Origin: Thermopolyspora sp044507605
Lineage (GTDB): Bacteria; Actinomycetota; Actinomycetes; Streptosporangiales; Streptosporangiaceae
NCBI GenBank assembly: GCA_044507605.1
Contig: JBIQJI010000009.1
Span: 1-64,000 of the forward strand
Direction: 5' to 3'
Length of the DNA stretch: 64,000 bases
Shown piece by piece: positions 63,228 through 64,000 of the stretch (position 1 is the first letter of the stretch; every line of letters starts with the position of its first letter). The translations under genes were made by a program, and so were the position numbers. Below the pieces are notes generated by a model, which was not told the origin of the DNA, ran no database searches, and was given only the letters and a program-made list of their open reading frames with translations.

Positions 63228-63590
63228 TCACAGGGCGCGCAGCCCGTTGATGACCTCGCGCAGGATCCGCTCGTTGGAGCGGCGGGAGATGGGCGTACGC
63301 ACGGTGACGAGCTCCTGCTCGTGCAGGTCGCTGACGAGCACGCGCACCACGCCGATGGGCAGGTCGAGCTCGGCGGCCACGTCGACCAGGGCGGTCGGCC
63401 GGGTGCACAGGTGCAGGATGATCAGGTGCTCCGGGTTGAGGCCCGACGGCGGGGCGATGCCGCCGGCCGTGGTGATGACCGCGACCAGGTCGATCGCAGG
63501 GCTGGACGGCTCGGTGCGGCCTCTGGTCAGCGCGTACGCCGGCACGACCGGGCCGGCCTCATCGTCGAGCCAGCGCTCTTCGTCGTTCAT
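63228..63590 (-). CDS. DUF742 protein (conservon CvnC type)
   Basis: A 120-residue DUF742 protein: VPAYALTRGRT, then LNPEHLIILHLC, LPIGVVRVLVSDLHEQELVTVRTP and the terminal ILREVINGLRAL. In actinomycete conservons it acts with a membrane histidine kinase, a Roadblock/LC7 protein and a Ras-like GTPase. The kinase end is just upstream. No GTPase gene follows in the window; the next gene is the TPM protein, 230 bp away. The ATG at 63590 overlaps the stop of a 39-codon frame. Confidence 0.92.
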   Translation of the reverse strand: MNDEERWLDDEAGPVVPAYALTRGRTEPSSPAIDLVAVITTAGGIAPPSGLNPEHLIILHLCTRPTALVDVAAELDLPIGVVRVLVSDLHEQELVTVRTPISRRSNERILREVINGLRAL

Positions 63591-63706
63591 CGCGGCCCTC
63601 CTGTGCCGGGCCCCACGGAGCGGGTCACTTCATCGGCACGGCCGGCTGCGCGGCCGCGGTCGTCGGCATCGGGGCGGCTGATCCGCCGCACCGGGGAGAT
63701 GGTCAC
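63587..63706 (-). CDS. 39-residue overlapping reading frame between kinase and DUF742 genes
   Basis: GTG 63706 overlaps the kinase stop (GTGA) and the TGA at 63587 overlaps the DUF742 start (ATGA), so it is stitched into the operon at both ends. The product begins MTISPVRRISRPDADDRG, is rich in Arg and Asp and has no recognised domain. In standard conservons a ~130-residue Roadblock protein is encoded at this place. It may be a microprotein, a stump, or only a coupling device between its neighbours. Confidence 0.4.
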   Translation of the reverse strand: MTISPVRRISRPDADDRGRAAGRADEVTRSVGPGTGGPR

Positions 63707-64000
63707 TCTGCGCTCCCCCCATGCTGTCCCGACAAATTCTGTTCCATCTCCGGCTTTTCGTCTCGTTCGTGTGGGCGGATCGGTATGACGGGCGGCCTGG
63801 CTTTGGGGATCTCGGGCTGGGCTGGCGGCGGCGCGGCCGGGTCGGCCGGCTTCGGCTCCGCCTGCCCCGGAACCCGGTCCGCGGCGTGCTCGGTGGTCTG
63901 CCCGGGGGCCTGCTCGACCACCTGCTCGGCGGGGATGAGGACGATGGCGGTGGTGCCGCCGTACGGCGACACGCGCAGCGTCACCCGGATGCCGTGCCTG
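63703..64000 (-). CDS. Conservon-type sensor histidine kinase, C-terminal part only
   Basis: The last ~98 residues of a kinase cut by the window edge. It reads RHGIRVTLRVSPYGGTTAIVLIPAEQV, the end of the HATPase domain in nitrate/nitrite-sensor-type actinobacterial kinases (CvnA-like). A Pro/Ala/Glu-rich cytoplasmic tail ending SGQHGGSAE follows. The order kinase then DUF742 supports a conservon. Confidence 0.8.
   Translation of the reverse strand, partial: RHGIRVTLRVSPYGGTTAIVLIPAEQVVEQAPGQTTEHAADRVPGQAEPKPADPAAPPPAQPEIPKARPPVIPIRPHERDEKPEMEQNLSGQHGGSAE

Overview
The window is very GC-rich DNA with dense genes and many GTG starts. A conservon-type kinase/DUF742 pair, a frameshifted actinobacterial-type regulator, a Pls/PosA-type peptide synthetase and LpdA-type synteny point to an actinomycete, probably of the Streptosporangiales. 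That taxonomic guess is inference. The window begins inside a tRNA-Lys gene and ends inside a histidine-kinase gene.

Layout. (1) 0.1-10.5 kb is a catabolic island: a ThDP enzyme and a divergent SDR, a five-gene branched-chain-type ABC importer, an IclR regulator and an acyl-CoA ligase. Related inverted repeats lie in the ThDP/SDR gap and in front of the importer, suggesting one regulon. (2) 10.5-16.8 kb holds a secreted GH55-like beta-helix protein, an anti-sigma-type ATPase, a frameshifted regulator, a WGR-domain propeller protein and a PNPOx-like protein. A stranded acyl-carrier-protein tail overlaps the last gene. (3) 16.9-23.6 kb is a galactoside operon: LacI regulator, GH36 alpha-galactosidase, sugar-binding lipoprotein and two permeases, with two near-identical operator palindromes before the galactosidase.

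(4) 24.1-40 kb is the most unusual part. A ~4,540-residue TcA-like toxin subunit carries about 30 hemopexin-like repeats. Directly downstream on the same strand are a collapsed pseudogene and an intact gene for HopA1-like proteins with very basic N-termini. These two have clearly lower GC than their surroundings. No TcB or TcC gene is in the window. (5) 41-48.9 kb looks like a homopoly-amino-acid pathway: a diaminobutyrate-type aminotransferase, a membrane-bound Pls/PosA-type NRPS and a DapF-like epimerase. The expected product is a poly-diaminobutyrate, possibly with D residues. All three genes carry low-complexity repeat expansions. A stand-alone LanC-like cyclase follows.

(6) 50.8-56.5 kb encodes two diiron-type proteins, a small membrane protein, a metal-handling pair (Cys-rich small protein plus SafE-type membrane protein with a cupredoxin tail) and an unrecognised protein. 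(7) 56.5-61.4 kb is housekeeping: phosphohexomutase, purine nucleoside phosphorylase, gamma-glutamylcyclotransferase and LpdA-type flavoprotein. (8) 61.6-64 kb holds a TPM-domain membrane protein and a reduced conservon. There a 39-codon reading frame sits, overlapping both neighbours, where a Roadblock gene would normally be.

Family assignments rest on motifs read by eye. No database search was possible.
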